Below, piece by piece: positions 16,921 through 25,535 of a DNA stretch of 64,000 bases. A program made the translations under genes and the position numbers. Each line of letters opens with the position of its first letter. Within the stretch, counting starts at the first letter, position 1. Source of the DNA: WJLY01 sp964399265 (lineage in GTDB: Bacteria > Joyebacterota > Joyebacteria > Joyebacterales > Joyebacteraceae); assembly GCA_964399265.1 (NCBI GenBank), contig CAYNQF010000003.1, positions 3,979-67,978 on the forward strand, read 5' to 3'. The notes under the pieces are model-generated. The model was not told where the DNA came from and did not search any database. It worked only from the letters and a program-made list of their open reading frames with translations.

Positions 16921-17473
16921 GCAGAGCCTTCCATTCGTGTTCAAGGATGGCGTAGAGGTGTGAGTCGCGCCAGTTGCCCCTGATGAGTGAGTCCTCACGG
17001 AAGTGCGCTTCTCTTCTCATGCCGGTCTTCTCGAGCACGCGCGCTGACGCGACGTTCTTCGTGTCGCATGTTGCTATGATGCGGTGTAGCCCGAGACGCT
17101 CGAATCCGAATCGAACCAGCGCCAACGACGCCTCGGTGGCCAGGCCCAGTCCCCAGTGGTCGCGCCGCAGGCAGTAACCCATGTCGGCGCGCAGGTCCGA
17201 GGGGGCGGATACCCGGATGCCGCAGCCTCCGATCAGCTCACCGCCGTCCGCGAGCGTGACGGCCAGTTCGAAGGCCGTCCGTGGCGACTGCGCCTGAGCG
17301 ATCAGAGAGCGTTCCATGAATGCGCACGTGTCCCCGAGCGTGTTAGGCCCCCACGGCATGAACCGCACGACCTCAGGGTCGGAGCCGTACCTGTGCACGG
17401 CGTCCACATCCTCGCGCACGAAGTCCCGGAGCACCAGGCGTTCTGTCGTTATCGGGAGCAGAGTCTCAGGCAT
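16907..17473 (-). CDS. GNAT acetyltransferase, RimJ/RimL type
   Basis: A 188-residue GNAT protein that begins with the typical TTERLVLRDFVREDVDAV segment of RimJ/RimL-like N-acetyltransferases. It carries GYCLRRDHWGLGLATEASLALVRFGFE as the acetyl-CoA pyrophosphate-binding region and ends with VLEKTGMRREAHFRED. It acetylates an amino group of an unknown substrate using acetyl-CoA in the cytoplasm. Its stop overlaps the DUF1648 gene. Confidence 0.87.
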   Translation of the reverse strand: MPETLLPITTERLVLRDFVREDVDAVHRYGSDPEVVRFMPWGPNTLGDTCAFMERSLIAQAQSPRTAFELAVTLADGGELIGGCGIRVSAPSDLRADMGYCLRRDHWGLGLATEASLALVRFGFERLGLHRIIATCDTKNVASARVLEKTGMRREAHFREDSLIRGNWRDSHLYAILEHEWKALHGDT

Positions 17474-17530
17474 TCCTCATCCGTCCTTGGCAGGTCGGCC
17501 TCTCAGGCGTCGCTTCCTCTCCTCCACCGG

Positions 17531-18298
17531 TCAGATCCTCAGGCACGCCTCGGCCGCGAGCCACAGGAGCTCCTCGCGAATGTTGCCGTGCTTCTGCCAG
17601 CGGCGATGGTCCCACTCGTCTCCGCTCACGTCGTCCCCGCCGTAGAGAATCTGGCCGAACGGCACTCCTCTGAACCGGGCGACGGCGAAGAACGCGGCGG
17701 CCTCCATCTCAACCGCGATGCAACCCTCTTCCCTCCTGCGCCTGACCTTGTCCCTCGTCTCACGGTAGATGGCGTCGGTCGTCCACACCTTGCCCTGCAG
17801 GTAGTCGACACCGTGCTCGGTGAGCGTCGACTCGATGGCTGCGACCGCCTCGGGCGACGGTTCGACCTCGCGACTTGGCGGCAGGTAGTGGTACGAGGTG
17901 CCTTCGTCGCGCACGGCGGACGTGGGCACGATCACCCTGCCGACGCGAATGTCGGGAAGAAGGACTCCCGCGCCGCCGCACGCCACGAACTTGCGGCAGC
18001 CGAGGCATATGACCTCCTCGAGCATCGCGGCCGCGAAAGGGGCCGTGAGTCCGGGCTGGAAGACGGCGAGCCGGCGACCGTCGATGTCCATCTCGTACAG
18101 GGGATGGCGGCCCATCTCTGAGCCAAGAGCGGCGATCTCGGTCACGCGTCCCTCGTCCTTCAGCCTGTCGATGACGTCCTGGAAGAAGCACGGCACGCAG
18201 TGCTCGGGCGCGTCGATCGGCTTGATGTGACAGGACGGCTCGATGACCGCCGTGGGCGACGGGTCGTGCTCCAGTATCGGGATCTCGTGCTCTCGCAT
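17531..18298 (-). CDS. Nucleoside phosphorylase (PNP/UDP family 1)
   Basis: A 255-residue phosphorylase of the PNP_UDP_1 family, which splits nucleosides with phosphate to a free base and ribose-1-phosphate. FVACGGAGVLLPDIRVGRVIVP is the phosphate/ribose-binding strand-loop, and CIAVEMEAAAFFAVARFRGV contains the family's E-M-E signature that holds ribose. An early PCFFQDVI segment with two cysteines is unusual. The ATG at 18298 is the first codon where homology-like sequence begins; upstream frame to 18508 is low-complexity. Together with the nucleoside hydrolase at 2787 it suggests active nucleoside salvage. Confidence 0.87.
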   Translation of the reverse strand: MREHEIPILEHDPSPTAVIEPSCHIKPIDAPEHCVPCFFQDVIDRLKDEGRVTEIAALGSEMGRHPLYEMDIDGRRLAVFQPGLTAPFAAAMLEEVICLGCRKFVACGGAGVLLPDIRVGRVIVPTSAVRDEGTSYHYLPPSREVEPSPEAVAAIESTLTEHGVDYLQGKVWTTDAIYRETRDKVRRRREEGCIAVEMEAAAFFAVARFRGVPFGQILYGGDDVSGDEWDHRRWQKHGNIREELLWLAAEACLRI

Positions 18299-18438
18299 CT
18301 CGCCTGCCTCTTTCCAAGATTGAGAGAACATACCAGCGCCTGAGGACGGGCACAACCGGTTCGTCTGGCCCGGAGTGCCCTGGGTGGGGCCTGTCCGTTG
18401 TGCGGAGTCCTGAGCAATCTCAGAGATGACGACGGTCG

Positions 18439-18454
18439 TGGCACGGAGCTTGCT
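18439..18454 (+). promoter_or_regulatory. Consensus sigma-54 (RpoN) promoter before the hybrid histidine kinase
   Basis: TGGCACG (18439-18445), four bases, then TTGCT (18450-18454) is a full match to the sigma-54 -24/-12 consensus, with the invariant GG (18440-18441) and GC (18452-18453) ten bases apart. It points at the kinase gene, whose GTG is about 110 bases beyond the expected transcription start. Sigma-54 promoters need an AAA+ enhancer-binding activator; none is encoded in this window. Confidence 0.7.
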
Positions 18455-18574
18455 TGATGGCGCTAGAGACCACGCGATACCTGTGCAGTATAGACATAGA
18501 GAATCCATCTTGATGATCTGCCCTCATTTGTCCGTCGCCTGTGGGTGCCGGACGCGTACGTGGGAGGATGAGAA

Positions 18575-21238
18575 GTGAAGGGCCGGCAGGGCATACGCAG
18601 CATGGAGAACGAGATCATCCTGCTGTCGGTCGCCGCGGCGATGTTCGCGTGGGTCATGCAGTCGGCGCTGGACTTCTACTTCCACTACTGGGGTGGGACG
18701 TTTCCGGACGTGCTGCTGCTGAACATTCCGCAGCGTGAGGTGTACAGCAGGGTCGTCATAACCGTCGGCTTCCTGCTCGCCGGCGTCATCATCTCCCGGA
18801 TGGTGAGAAGGCTGGCGCAGACCGAAGCCAACCGCGCCAATCTGAACGATTGTCTCACTGCGATCAGGGCGGTGAACCAGACCATAACGAGGGTGCGCGA
18901 CAGACACGCGGTCGTGGACAGGGTCTGCAAGCAGCTCGTGGAGCACAGGGGCTATGCCGCAGTCGACATCCGGCTGACCAAGTCGAGCGGCGGAGCGTGT
19001 GGGAGCGCGTCGAAGCAGCAGTGTTCTGAGGACACGGCCACCGTCGAGATCCCGCTGAGTTGCGGCGAGCACGTGTACGGCACTCTTGCCGCATCGCTGC
19101 CGGTCGGACTCGCGTCGGATTCGCAGGAGCGCGAGTTCCTCCAGGAGGTGGCGGAGGACCTCGCGTTCTCCGTTCGAAGCATCATCCTCGAGGAGGAGCG
19201 CTTCCGACACGAGGAGACGCAGCGCGCTCTGTATCAGGTGGCTGGGGCACTGAGTGAAGCGGCGGTACAGGGAGAGCTGCAGCCCGCGGTGCAGTATGGC
19301 CTCTCCGGCGTACTCGGAACGTCCGACATCAGGCTGTGGGAGTACGACGCTCTCGCCGGAACGATCTCGCATCGTTGTCCCGTCGGCGAAGCCGCCGGCT
19401 CCGGCGGTTGCACGGTCGCGGCCGCGGGGACGCTCGAGGGGTGCGTGGCCGCGTCTGGTGTCACTCTTCGTGTGCGAAGAAGCCAGATGCAGCGGATGAT
19501 GGAAGAGGGTCTCCTGTCTGAGCGCGACGAGCTTCCGGCCGTCTGGGCCGGTGTCCCGTACCGCGTTGGCGGCCAGGTCAGGGGCGTCGTGTCCGTGACA
19601 CACCCCAAGGACGCCGGGGCGCTCAGCGACCAGGAGATGGAGGTCATCGAATTCGTCGCCGACCAGCTCGGGAAGACGCTCGAGCAGGAGCGCGCGGACT
19701 CGGAGGTGCGGGAGCAGCGCGAGCAGCTCCAGACGATACTCGATTCAGTGCCCGCGCAGATCTTCTACCGCGACTGCGACGGAAGACATCTGAGGGTGAA
19801 CCGCGTCCTTGCCGAGATGCACGGGATCCCGAAAGAGGACTGGGTGGGGAGGACGTTCGAGGAGGTGCTGCCCGGTCACGGCGACGGCAACCGGAGCGCC
19901 GACGACTTCGTGGTTCGAACCGGGCAGCCGAATCTCGGACGTCTGGAAGCGTCCGAGGTGGACGGCCACATGAGGTGGTTCGTTACCGACCGCATCCCCT
20001 ACCTGAATAACGAGGGAGAGATCGTCGGTGTGATCGGCTTCTCCATGGACATCACCGACCGCAGGGAGGCGGAGGCGGCGCTCTCCGTCAAGGAAGAGGA
20101 GCTCAGGCAGTCTCAGAAGATGGAAGCCGTTGGATTGCTCGCAGGCGGGATCGCGCACGACTTCAACAATCTGCTGACCGCGATATCCGGCTACGCCGAG
20201 CTGTCACTTGGGGAGGTCGAGGGAAGGGAGACACTCGGAGAGAACCTCAAGAGCATTCAGAGTGCCGCCGCCAGGGCCGCGTGCCTCACGAGACAACTCC
20301 TCGCGTTCAGTCGACGCCAGCCGCTCCAGCTCTCTGTCCTCAACATCAACTCCGTCGTGACCGACGTTCGGAAGATGCTCGAGAGACTCATCGGCGAGGA
20401 TATCGTGCTCTCGACCGATCTGGCAGAGGACCTTCCCTGCGTGAGCGCCGACCCGTCGCAGGTCGCACAGGCCGTTGTCAATCTCGCGGTCAACGCCCGC
20501 GACGCCATGCCGGAAGGTGGGGCGCTCACAATTTCCACGAAGAGGGTGTATCTGAGTGAGCGCGAGTGCGCCTCGGTTCCGCATTGGAGGCCCGGGACGT
20601 TCGCATGCATTTCGGTGAGCGACAACGGCATCGGGATGGATGAGGACATGCTGAGTCACATATTCGAGCCGTTCTTCACGACGAAGGGCCCGCATGCCGG
20701 GACCGGCCTAGGGCTCGCGGTGATATACGGAAGCGTCAAGCAGCACGGAGGCTGGATAGATGTGCACAGTGTTCCGAGGGAGGGGTCTACGTTCACCATC
20801 TATCTGCCCTCGACGGACGATGCCCCCGAAGAGACCCGCGACGATGAGCAGCATGTTGACGCGGTCGACTCGTGCGGCCGACGAATACTGGTCGTCGAGG
20901 ATGAGGACCTGATCCGGCATCTCGCCGTCAAGGTCCTGACCAGACAGGGGTACACGATCGTGGAGGCCTCGTCCGCCGAAGAGGCGATGGAGCATCTGGA
21001 GGGCGACGGGGCGCCGTTCGACCTCATCTTCACCGACGTCGTGTTGCCCGGGATGAGCGGCATGCAGCTGGCCGACGAGGTTCTCTCCCGTGACCCCGAT
21101 TCGAAGATCCTGATGTGCAGCGGGTACGCCGACCGAAGGTCCCAGTGGTCGCTCATAAGTGAGCGCGGCCTCCCGTTCCTCGATAAGCCCTACTCGGTCG
21201 CCGACCTCCTCAGGATAGTCGGCGGCATCATTCAGTGA
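18575..21238 (+). CDS. Hybrid sensor histidine kinase (TM-GAF-PAS-HisKA-HATPase-REC)
   Basis: An 887-residue membrane-anchored kinase. Two hydrophobic segments lie near residues 14-32 and 55-72. GAF-like domains span about 85-205 and 215-375, a PAS domain about 385-500 (IFYRDCDGRHLRVNRV). Next are the HisKA domain with H528 in GIAHDFNNLLTAISGYAEL, and the HATPase with NLAVNARDAM, SDNGIGMDEDM and GTGLGLAVIYG. A C-terminal receiver domain has D821 as phosphoacceptor in IFTDVVLPGM. It should autophosphorylate and pass phosphate to its own receiver, then to an unseen partner. GTG 18575 is chosen because GGAGG lies seven bases upstream; ATG 18602 is an alternative. It is preceded by a consensus sigma-54 promoter. 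Confidence 0.92.
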   Translation: MKGRQGIRSMENEIILLSVAAAMFAWVMQSALDFYFHYWGGTFPDVLLLNIPQREVYSRVVITVGFLLAGVIISRMVRRLAQTEANRANLNDCLTAIRAVNQTITRVRDRHAVVDRVCKQLVEHRGYAAVDIRLTKSSGGACGSASKQQCSEDTATVEIPLSCGEHVYGTLAASLPVGLASDSQEREFLQEVAEDLAFSVRSIILEEERFRHEETQRALYQVAGALSEAAVQGELQPAVQYGLSGVLGTSDIRLWEYDALAGTISHRCPVGEAAGSGGCTVAAAGTLEGCVAASGVTLRVRRSQMQRMMEEGLLSERDELPAVWAGVPYRVGGQVRGVVSVTHPKDAGALSDQEMEVIEFVADQLGKTLEQERADSEVREQREQLQTILDSVPAQIFYRDCDGRHLRVNRVLAEMHGIPKEDWVGRTFEEVLPGHGDGNRSADDFVVRTGQPNLGRLEASEVDGHMRWFVTDRIPYLNNEGEIVGVIGFSMDITDRREAEAALSVKEEELRQSQKMEAVGLLAGGIAHDFNNLLTAISGYAELSLGEVEGRETLGENLKSIQSAAARAACLTRQLLAFSRRQPLQLSVLNINSVVTDVRKMLERLIGEDIVLSTDLAEDLPCVSADPSQVAQAVVNLAVNARDAMPEGGALTISTKRVYLSERECASVPHWRPGTFACISVSDNGIGMDEDMLSHIFEPFFTTKGPHAGTGLGLAVIYGSVKQHGGWIDVHSVPREGSTFTIYLPSTDDAPEETRDDEQHVDAVDSCGRRILVVEDEDLIRHLAVKVLTRQGYTIVEASSAEEAMEHLEGDGAPFDLIFTDVVLPGMSGMQLADEVLSRDPDSKILMCSGYADRRSQWSLISERGLPFLDKPYSVADLLRIVGGIIQ

Positions 21239-21291
21239 CGCCGGCCTCGCCGCTCTGGCGAAGGCGCCCCACTTGTGGTTGAATCGTCCAC

Positions 21292-21780
21292 ATGGGCAAG
21301 CTCGTGGACATCCCTCGGGGACGTGTCGTTGTACTGGGAGTCGGCAACGTCCTGAAGGGCGACGACGCGGCCGGTCCTGCCGTGGCGGAGGCCCTGGCCA
21401 GGGAATTCCCCGGCAGGGCCTTCGACGGTGGTCAGGCCCCGGAGAACTTCGCGGGCCCCGTGCGCAGGGCCGAGCCCGAGACGATCGTGATCGTGGACGC
21501 GGCCGACTTCGGCGGTGAGCCGGGTGAAGTGCGGGTCGCTTCCGCCGAGGATGTCGGCGGTCTCATGATGGGGACCCACGCGCCTCCGCTCTCGGTCTTC
21601 ATGTCCATTCTGAAGGAAGAGACCGGGGCGGACGTCTACCTGCTCGCTGTCCAGGCGGCCTCCATGCGTCTGGGCGACATGATGAGCCCAGACGTGAGGA
21701 CCGCGGTGGACGGCATCATTCTGGAGCTGACCGCGATCATGGGCGTGGGGTCGAAGATGCGGAGAGTTGAAGGCGCGTAG
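21292..21780 (+). CDS. HycI-type [NiFe]-hydrogenase maturation protease (M52)
   Basis: A 162-residue peptidase M52 protein. GVGNVLKGDDAAGPAV (residues 16-31) holds the first metal-binding acid, IVDAADFGGEPG (67-78) the second, and GTHAPPLSVF the His ligand (His96). LLAVQAASMRLGDMMSPDV near the C-terminus matches the HycI-type GIQP...LSPEV region. Such endopeptidases trim the C-terminus of a [NiFe]-hydrogenase large subunit after nickel insertion. The HycI subtype serves group 4 membrane hydrogenases, which agrees with the Mrp/ferredoxin operon at the start of the window. No clear Shine-Dalgarno precedes the ATG. It stands 53 bases after the histidine kinase and 23 before a lipoprotein gene. 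Confidence 0.88.
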   Translation: MGKLVDIPRGRVVVLGVGNVLKGDDAAGPAVAEALAREFPGRAFDGGQAPENFAGPVRRAEPETIVIVDAADFGGEPGEVRVASAEDVGGLMMGTHAPPLSVFMSILKEETGADVYLLAVQAASMRLGDMMSPDVRTAVDGIILELTAIMGVGSKMRRVEGA

Positions 21781-21803
21781 GACTGAACGTACGGAGGACG
21801 GGA

Positions 21804-22310
21804 ATGAAGACTCGGACTGATGCCGCTTTGTTCCGTCGCAGGGGGTCGGGCGTGTTCGCGGCGCTCTTGGCGTGCGCGATCCTGCTCACCTCCTGCGCCA
21901 GCGTGGATCCGCCCAAGGTGATGATCAAGAACGTCGAGATAGACGGATTGTCGTTCGACGGTGTCGAACTCGTGCTCAACGTGGAGGTGCGGAACCCCAA
22001 CGGGTTCGGCGCGAACGTGGGGCGCCTGGAGTACGAGGTCGAGATAGACGGAGCGGAGATGGCCAACGGCCGGATGGCGGAGGAGGTCTTCGTGCCCGCG
22101 GGGGGCAGCGCCGAGGTCGCGGTGCCGTTCACGGTCACGTGGGAGGGGATAGGCAAGGGAGTCGACCGGTACCTGGACGGCGCAGAACACAACTGGAAGC
22201 TCTCCGGGAGCGTCCGCGTCAGCAACGGGGCTCTCGCGAAGACGTTCGACTTCTCGGAGGAGGGGAGATTCCAGAGTCCCGACGCCGACGAGGTGGAGAT
22301 GGATTTCTAG
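21804..22310 (+). CDS. LEA14-like (WHy domain) lipoprotein
   Basis: A 168-residue exported lipoprotein with hydrophobic signal (VFAALLACAILLTSC) and lipobox LTSC ending at Cys31. The mature part has the LEA_2/WHy pattern: PKVMIKNVEIDGLSFDGVELVLNVEVRNPNGFGANVGRLEYEV, including the conserved NPN motif of water-stress proteins. It probably sits on the periplasmic face of a membrane. GGAGG lies seven bases upstream of ATG. Biochemical role unknown; family members relate to desiccation and stress. Confidence 0.85.
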   Translation: MKTRTDAALFRRRGSGVFAALLACAILLTSCASVDPPKVMIKNVEIDGLSFDGVELVLNVEVRNPNGFGANVGRLEYEVEIDGAEMANGRMAEEVFVPAGGSAEVAVPFTVTWEGIGKGVDRYLDGAEHNWKLSGSVRVSNGALAKTFDFSEEGRFQSPDADEVEMDF

Positions 22311-22319
22311 ACCCGCTGC

Positions 22320-23618
22320 ATGGGGGATTGGCAGGACATCCGGGAGGCAGATATCAAGGGGAAGTATACGCCGAAGGACGAGCGGGCCATCCTGGTCGGG
22401 GTGAGCCTTCCCGATACCACGGTAGACGACGAGCACGAGTCCTTGGATGAACTGGCGCAGCTGGCGCGCACCGCCGGCGCGACGGTGGTCGACAGGTTCG
22501 TTCAGAACAGGACCCGCATAGACGGGAAGACCTACATCGGAAGCGGTATGGTCGAGCGCATCACGAGGGCGGCGGCAATGCACGACGCCAACCTCATCGT
22601 GTTCGACGACGACCTGAGGCCGGCGCAGGCCCGAGAGGTAGAGAAGGCCACCGAGATCAAGGTCATCGACCGAACGGAACTGATCCTCGACATCTTCGCC
22701 AGACGGGCGCAGACCAAGGTGGCCAGGGCGCAGGTCGAACTTGCGCAGTGTGAGTACGAACTCCCGAGGCTGCGCCGGCTGTGGGACCACCTGGAGAGGT
22801 TGGGCGGCGGCATCGGGACGAGAGGTCCGGGCGAGACCCAGCTCGAGAGCGACCGCCGGGCCGTGCATGAGAGGATCCGCATCCTCAAGAAGACGCTCAA
22901 GGGCGTGGAGGTCGACCGGGCGGTCCAGCGCAAGCGGCGCGAGGCGACGACGCGCGTCGCGCTCGTTGGGTATACGAACGCGGGCAAGTCGACGCTCATG
23001 AACGCGCTGAGCGGAGCGGACGTGTTCACCGAGGATCTGCTCTTCGCTACGCTCGACGCCACTACGAGACGAATCGAGCTGCCGGGCGGCCACGAGGCGC
23101 TTCTGACCGACACGGTGGGGCTCATCAAGAAGCTGCCGCATCACCTCGTCGTCAGTTTCCATGCCACCCTCGATGAGGTCGCCGAGGCCGACCTGCTTCT
23201 GCACGTCGTGGACGCGTCGCGCGAGCACTGCGAGCGCTACCTCGAGCTGGCCGAAGAGGTCCTCAGTGACATCGGGGCGTCGGAGATCTCCACCCGCATC
23301 GTCTTCAATAAGGTTGACAGGCTCAGGTCCGGCGACGAGCGCGAGAGTCTCGAGGCGAGATACCCCGGCGCGATCTTCACGAGCGCGACCGAGGCGTGGG
23401 GGCTCGACGAGGTGCTGCGGGCGATGACCGCGTTCGTTGAGAGCCGCGAAGAGCTGGTCGACCTGGCCATCCCCGTCGCGGACGGCAGGTCCGTCGCGTT
23501 CGTCCACGCGCACGGAGAGGTCCTGTCGCGCAGCGACGGCGATGAGTTCGTGGAGATGAAGGTAAGGATGCCGCGGCCCGAGGCGGCGCGCATGCGAAAG
23601 CTAGGGTTCGTGCGCTGA
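22320..23618 (+). CDS. hflX: GTPase HflX
   Basis: A 432-residue ribosome-associated GTPase. The N-terminal HflX domain has TYIGSGMVERI, FDDDLRPAQAREVEKAT and KVIDRTELILDIFARRAQT. Then comes the Gly-rich linker GGGIGTRGPGETQLESDRR, and the G domain with P-loop GYTNAGKSTLMN, TLDATTR, DTVGLIKKLPHHLV (switch II) and NKVD. HflX splits stalled 70S ribosomes under stress. The start ATG 22320 lacks an obvious Shine-Dalgarno and lies only nine bases after the lipoprotein stop, which suggests coupling to it. Confidence 0.95.
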   Translation: MGDWQDIREADIKGKYTPKDERAILVGVSLPDTTVDDEHESLDELAQLARTAGATVVDRFVQNRTRIDGKTYIGSGMVERITRAAAMHDANLIVFDDDLRPAQAREVEKATEIKVIDRTELILDIFARRAQTKVARAQVELAQCEYELPRLRRLWDHLERLGGGIGTRGPGETQLESDRRAVHERIRILKKTLKGVEVDRAVQRKRREATTRVALVGYTNAGKSTLMNALSGADVFTEDLLFATLDATTRRIELPGGHEALLTDTVGLIKKLPHHLVVSFHATLDEVAEADLLLHVVDASREHCERYLELAEEVLSDIGASEISTRIVFNKVDRLRSGDERESLEARYPGAIFTSATEAWGLDEVLRAMTAFVESREELVDLAIPVADGRSVAFVHAHGEVLSRSDGDEFVEMKVRMPRPEAARMRKLGFVR

Positions 23619-23676
23619 GGCGGCCGGCAGGCGTTCGACGGAGCGTCTCCGTTACCAGAGGGCGGGCGCCATCGGT

Positions 23677-23723
23677 GCGCCGGTGCGACCACGGTGTCTC
23701 TCTCGGTGCTGTCGCACCGGCGC
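23677..23723. terminator. Long perfect stem-loop between hflX and the FlgD-tailed protein gene
   Basis: A 13-bp perfect stem (23677-23689 with 23711-23723) encloses a 21-base loop in the 138-base gap between convergent genes. It is a likely shared terminator, although no T-run follows and the loop is longer than usual. Confidence 0.5.
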
Positions 23724-23756
23724 ATACATTCCCGGGAAGGCGATGCTGGGACGCCG

Positions 23757-25313
23757 CTAGTGGAGCACCACGACCCTGCGCGTCACCGTCTCGCCTCCTG
23801 CCATGAGCTTCACGAAATAGACCCCGGTCGGGACCTCTTCGCCGCTCCACTCGCTTTCATGCCGGCCCGGGCCCATCTCCTCGTTGATGAGCGTCGACAT
23901 CTTCCTGCCGTTCGCGTCGTAGACCGCAAGATTGACGTGACCGGCCTGCGCGAGTTCGAAGGCCAGACGGACGCTCGTCTGCGTCGGATTCGGCGACGGC
24001 GGCATGAGTGCGATCGTGCGCCACGAGTCGCTCGGACTCGACTCGCCGACGCCTTCGGATCTCTCGGGTACCGGCCTGAGCGGCCTCCTCGGCCTCGGGC
24101 CGATGCTTCCGTTCCAGAGCCTGCTCCTGTGGCGGATGACCGCTGCCGCGGCGTTGGCGAGGAGTCCATCCAGCTTGTCGCCGCACACGTATGCTGCGTC
24201 GACGAACACCGACTCTCCGGGTTCGAGCGTTCCGAACGGTCCAACGGACATCATGAAGCGGCAGTCGGATGGCGTCGTGACGCCGGGGTCGATGATGCCG
24301 CTCCTGAGCATTCGGTATCTCTCGCGATCGTTGTCGGGATCGAGCGCGCCGTCCGACCAGATGCGGCACGCCGCCACGTCGGGCGGCGGAGACCCGGTGG
24401 CGCTGTGGTCGAGCAGGGCGATGCCGAACCATCCGTTCCAATCGCCGTCCGGCCCTCCGGGGGCGTCATGGGCGTGAGCGATCTTGACGCTCACCTGCTG
24501 CGACGACGAGTTCACTGGAACCGTAGCGTCGGCGAAACCGGACAGATCGTCCAGGTAATAGCCGTCGCTCGCCGCTCTGCCGATGTCGGGGTCGCACATG
24601 AGACCGACGTAAACGTCGTCGAGTGTCGCCTCTCCTATGTTGGTGATCTCGTAGCGGACGCCGACGAAGTTCTCGGCCGGACCCTCGCCCCACGCGAAGG
24701 ACTGCACGTAGGCCTCGAGGCCCATCGGAGAGGGCAGGTCCTGCGGATTGGGGTACTGGATCGTTACGGTGTCGAAGCACACGTATGTGAACATCTGCTC
24801 CGAGATCGCCGCGTAGTCCTCGTCGATCAGGCCGTCCATGTCGTTGTCGAGGCCGTCGAGACGGTCCTCGTCCACACTGCCGTCGCCGTCGTCGTCGTAG
24901 TCCTTGATCCCGCCGGGGGCGCCCGCGTAGCTAGCATAGATCCTGTACGTCGAGTCGGCCCGCGGAGGGCTGAACTCCATCGCGAGAGCAGACGTCGACA
25001 CCAGCGTGTCGCCGGCCGACCTGGCTCCGACCCAGAAGCCTCCGGCGAACAGGTGCTCGTAGCCGCTCGCGTACGGCCACTCACAGGACGGATCGCTCGA
25101 GGTTGCGTAGGTTCCGAAGAACCCCAGGTTGCACGTGTGAAGCCAGATGGCCCCCTCGTCGTGCCACCAGCCGTAGAAGTCGATGTCGCGGTCCGAGGCG
25201 CCGCGTGCGGCGTCCGGGAGAAAGGCCACAGCGTTGGGGGCTGCGAGGGCGAGGAGTACCGAAACGACGAAGACAACCACCACGGGTCTGCAGAGGCGGT
25301 CCGCGGACTTCAT
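23757..25313 (-). CDS. Secreted protein with Ca-binding-like repeat and FlgD-like C-terminal domain
   Basis: A 518-residue exported protein: signal peptide KSADRLCRPVVVVFVVSVLLALAAPNAVA, then a region of unknown fold. Two acidic D-x-D-x-D-G loops (DYDDDGDGSVDED and DGLDNDMDGLIDED, about residues 138-165) look like calcium-binding type III/EF-like repeats. The last 80 residues form a FlgD-like Ig domain of T9SS type-A character (PSPNPTQTSVRLAFELAQAGHVNL ... GVYFVKLMAGGE), ending VVVLH. The final residue is His where the C25 peptidases here end in Lys. AAGGGA lies upstream of ATG 25313. It is likely exported to the cell surface; function not recognised. Confidence 0.8.
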   Translation of the reverse strand: MKSADRLCRPVVVVFVVSVLLALAAPNAVAFLPDAARGASDRDIDFYGWWHDEGAIWLHTCNLGFFGTYATSSDPSCEWPYASGYEHLFAGGFWVGARSAGDTLVSTSALAMEFSPPRADSTYRIYASYAGAPGGIKDYDDDGDGSVDEDRLDGLDNDMDGLIDEDYAAISEQMFTYVCFDTVTIQYPNPQDLPSPMGLEAYVQSFAWGEGPAENFVGVRYEITNIGEATLDDVYVGLMCDPDIGRAASDGYYLDDLSGFADATVPVNSSSQQVSVKIAHAHDAPGGPDGDWNGWFGIALLDHSATGSPPPDVAACRIWSDGALDPDNDRERYRMLRSGIIDPGVTTPSDCRFMMSVGPFGTLEPGESVFVDAAYVCGDKLDGLLANAAAAVIRHRSRLWNGSIGPRPRRPLRPVPERSEGVGESSPSDSWRTIALMPPSPNPTQTSVRLAFELAQAGHVNLAVYDANGRKMSTLINEEMGPGRHESEWSGEEVPTGVYFVKLMAGGETVTRRVVVLH

Positions 25314-25377
25314 GGTCTGTCCCTTCCAGGGGGTCTTGCGGCAGTTCATCGGAGGAGGGGGTGAGGAGGACAATTCC

Positions 25378-25407
25378 ATTGTTCGCTCCGAGCCGGCGTC
25401 CAGTCAA
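25378..25407 (-). promoter_or_regulatory. Predicted promoter for the FlgD-tailed secreted protein
   Basis: On the minus strand TTGACT (25407-25402) and AACAAT (25383-25378) are separated by 18 bases, about 65 bases upstream of the start codon. Confidence 0.5.
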
Positions 25408-25472
25408 GGGGTTTCTGACGACCATTTGGCTTGCAGCGCCTCAGGCGCCGGGGGGCATCTCCGCTCCTTGAC

Positions 25473-25501
25473 TTTACACCCACTTCGGCCGGTGTTATCC
25501 T
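25473..25501 (+). promoter_or_regulatory. Predicted promoter for the transketolase gene
   Basis: TTTACA (25473-25478) and TATCCT (25496-25501) with a 17-base spacer. Expected transcription start is near 25508, just before a leader hairpin. Confidence 0.5.
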
Positions 25502-25510
25502 AGATTGCTC

Positions 25511-25535
25511 AATCGGCCCCGTGGGTGGGCCGATT
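25511..25535 (+). promoter_or_regulatory. 5'-end leader stem-loop of the transketolase mRNA
   Basis: AATCGGCCC (25511-25519) pairs perfectly with GGGCCGATT (25527-25535) over a seven-base loop. It would sit within a few bases of the predicted transcript 5' end, a place where stems protect mRNA from decay; an attenuator role is also possible. Confidence 0.5.

Noticed and set aside
21636..23513. A 625-codon open frame on the minus strand opposite hflX and the lipoprotein gene
   Set aside because: Its protein is Arg/Asp/Leu-rich without domain features, and it is antisense to two clearly conserved genes; long antisense frames are common at this GC content.
23694..25364. A 556-codon open frame on the plus strand opposite the FlgD-tailed protein
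   Set aside because: Low-complexity Arg/Val/His sequence, no signal or domain, whereas the minus strand has a signal peptide and a recognisable C-terminal domain.
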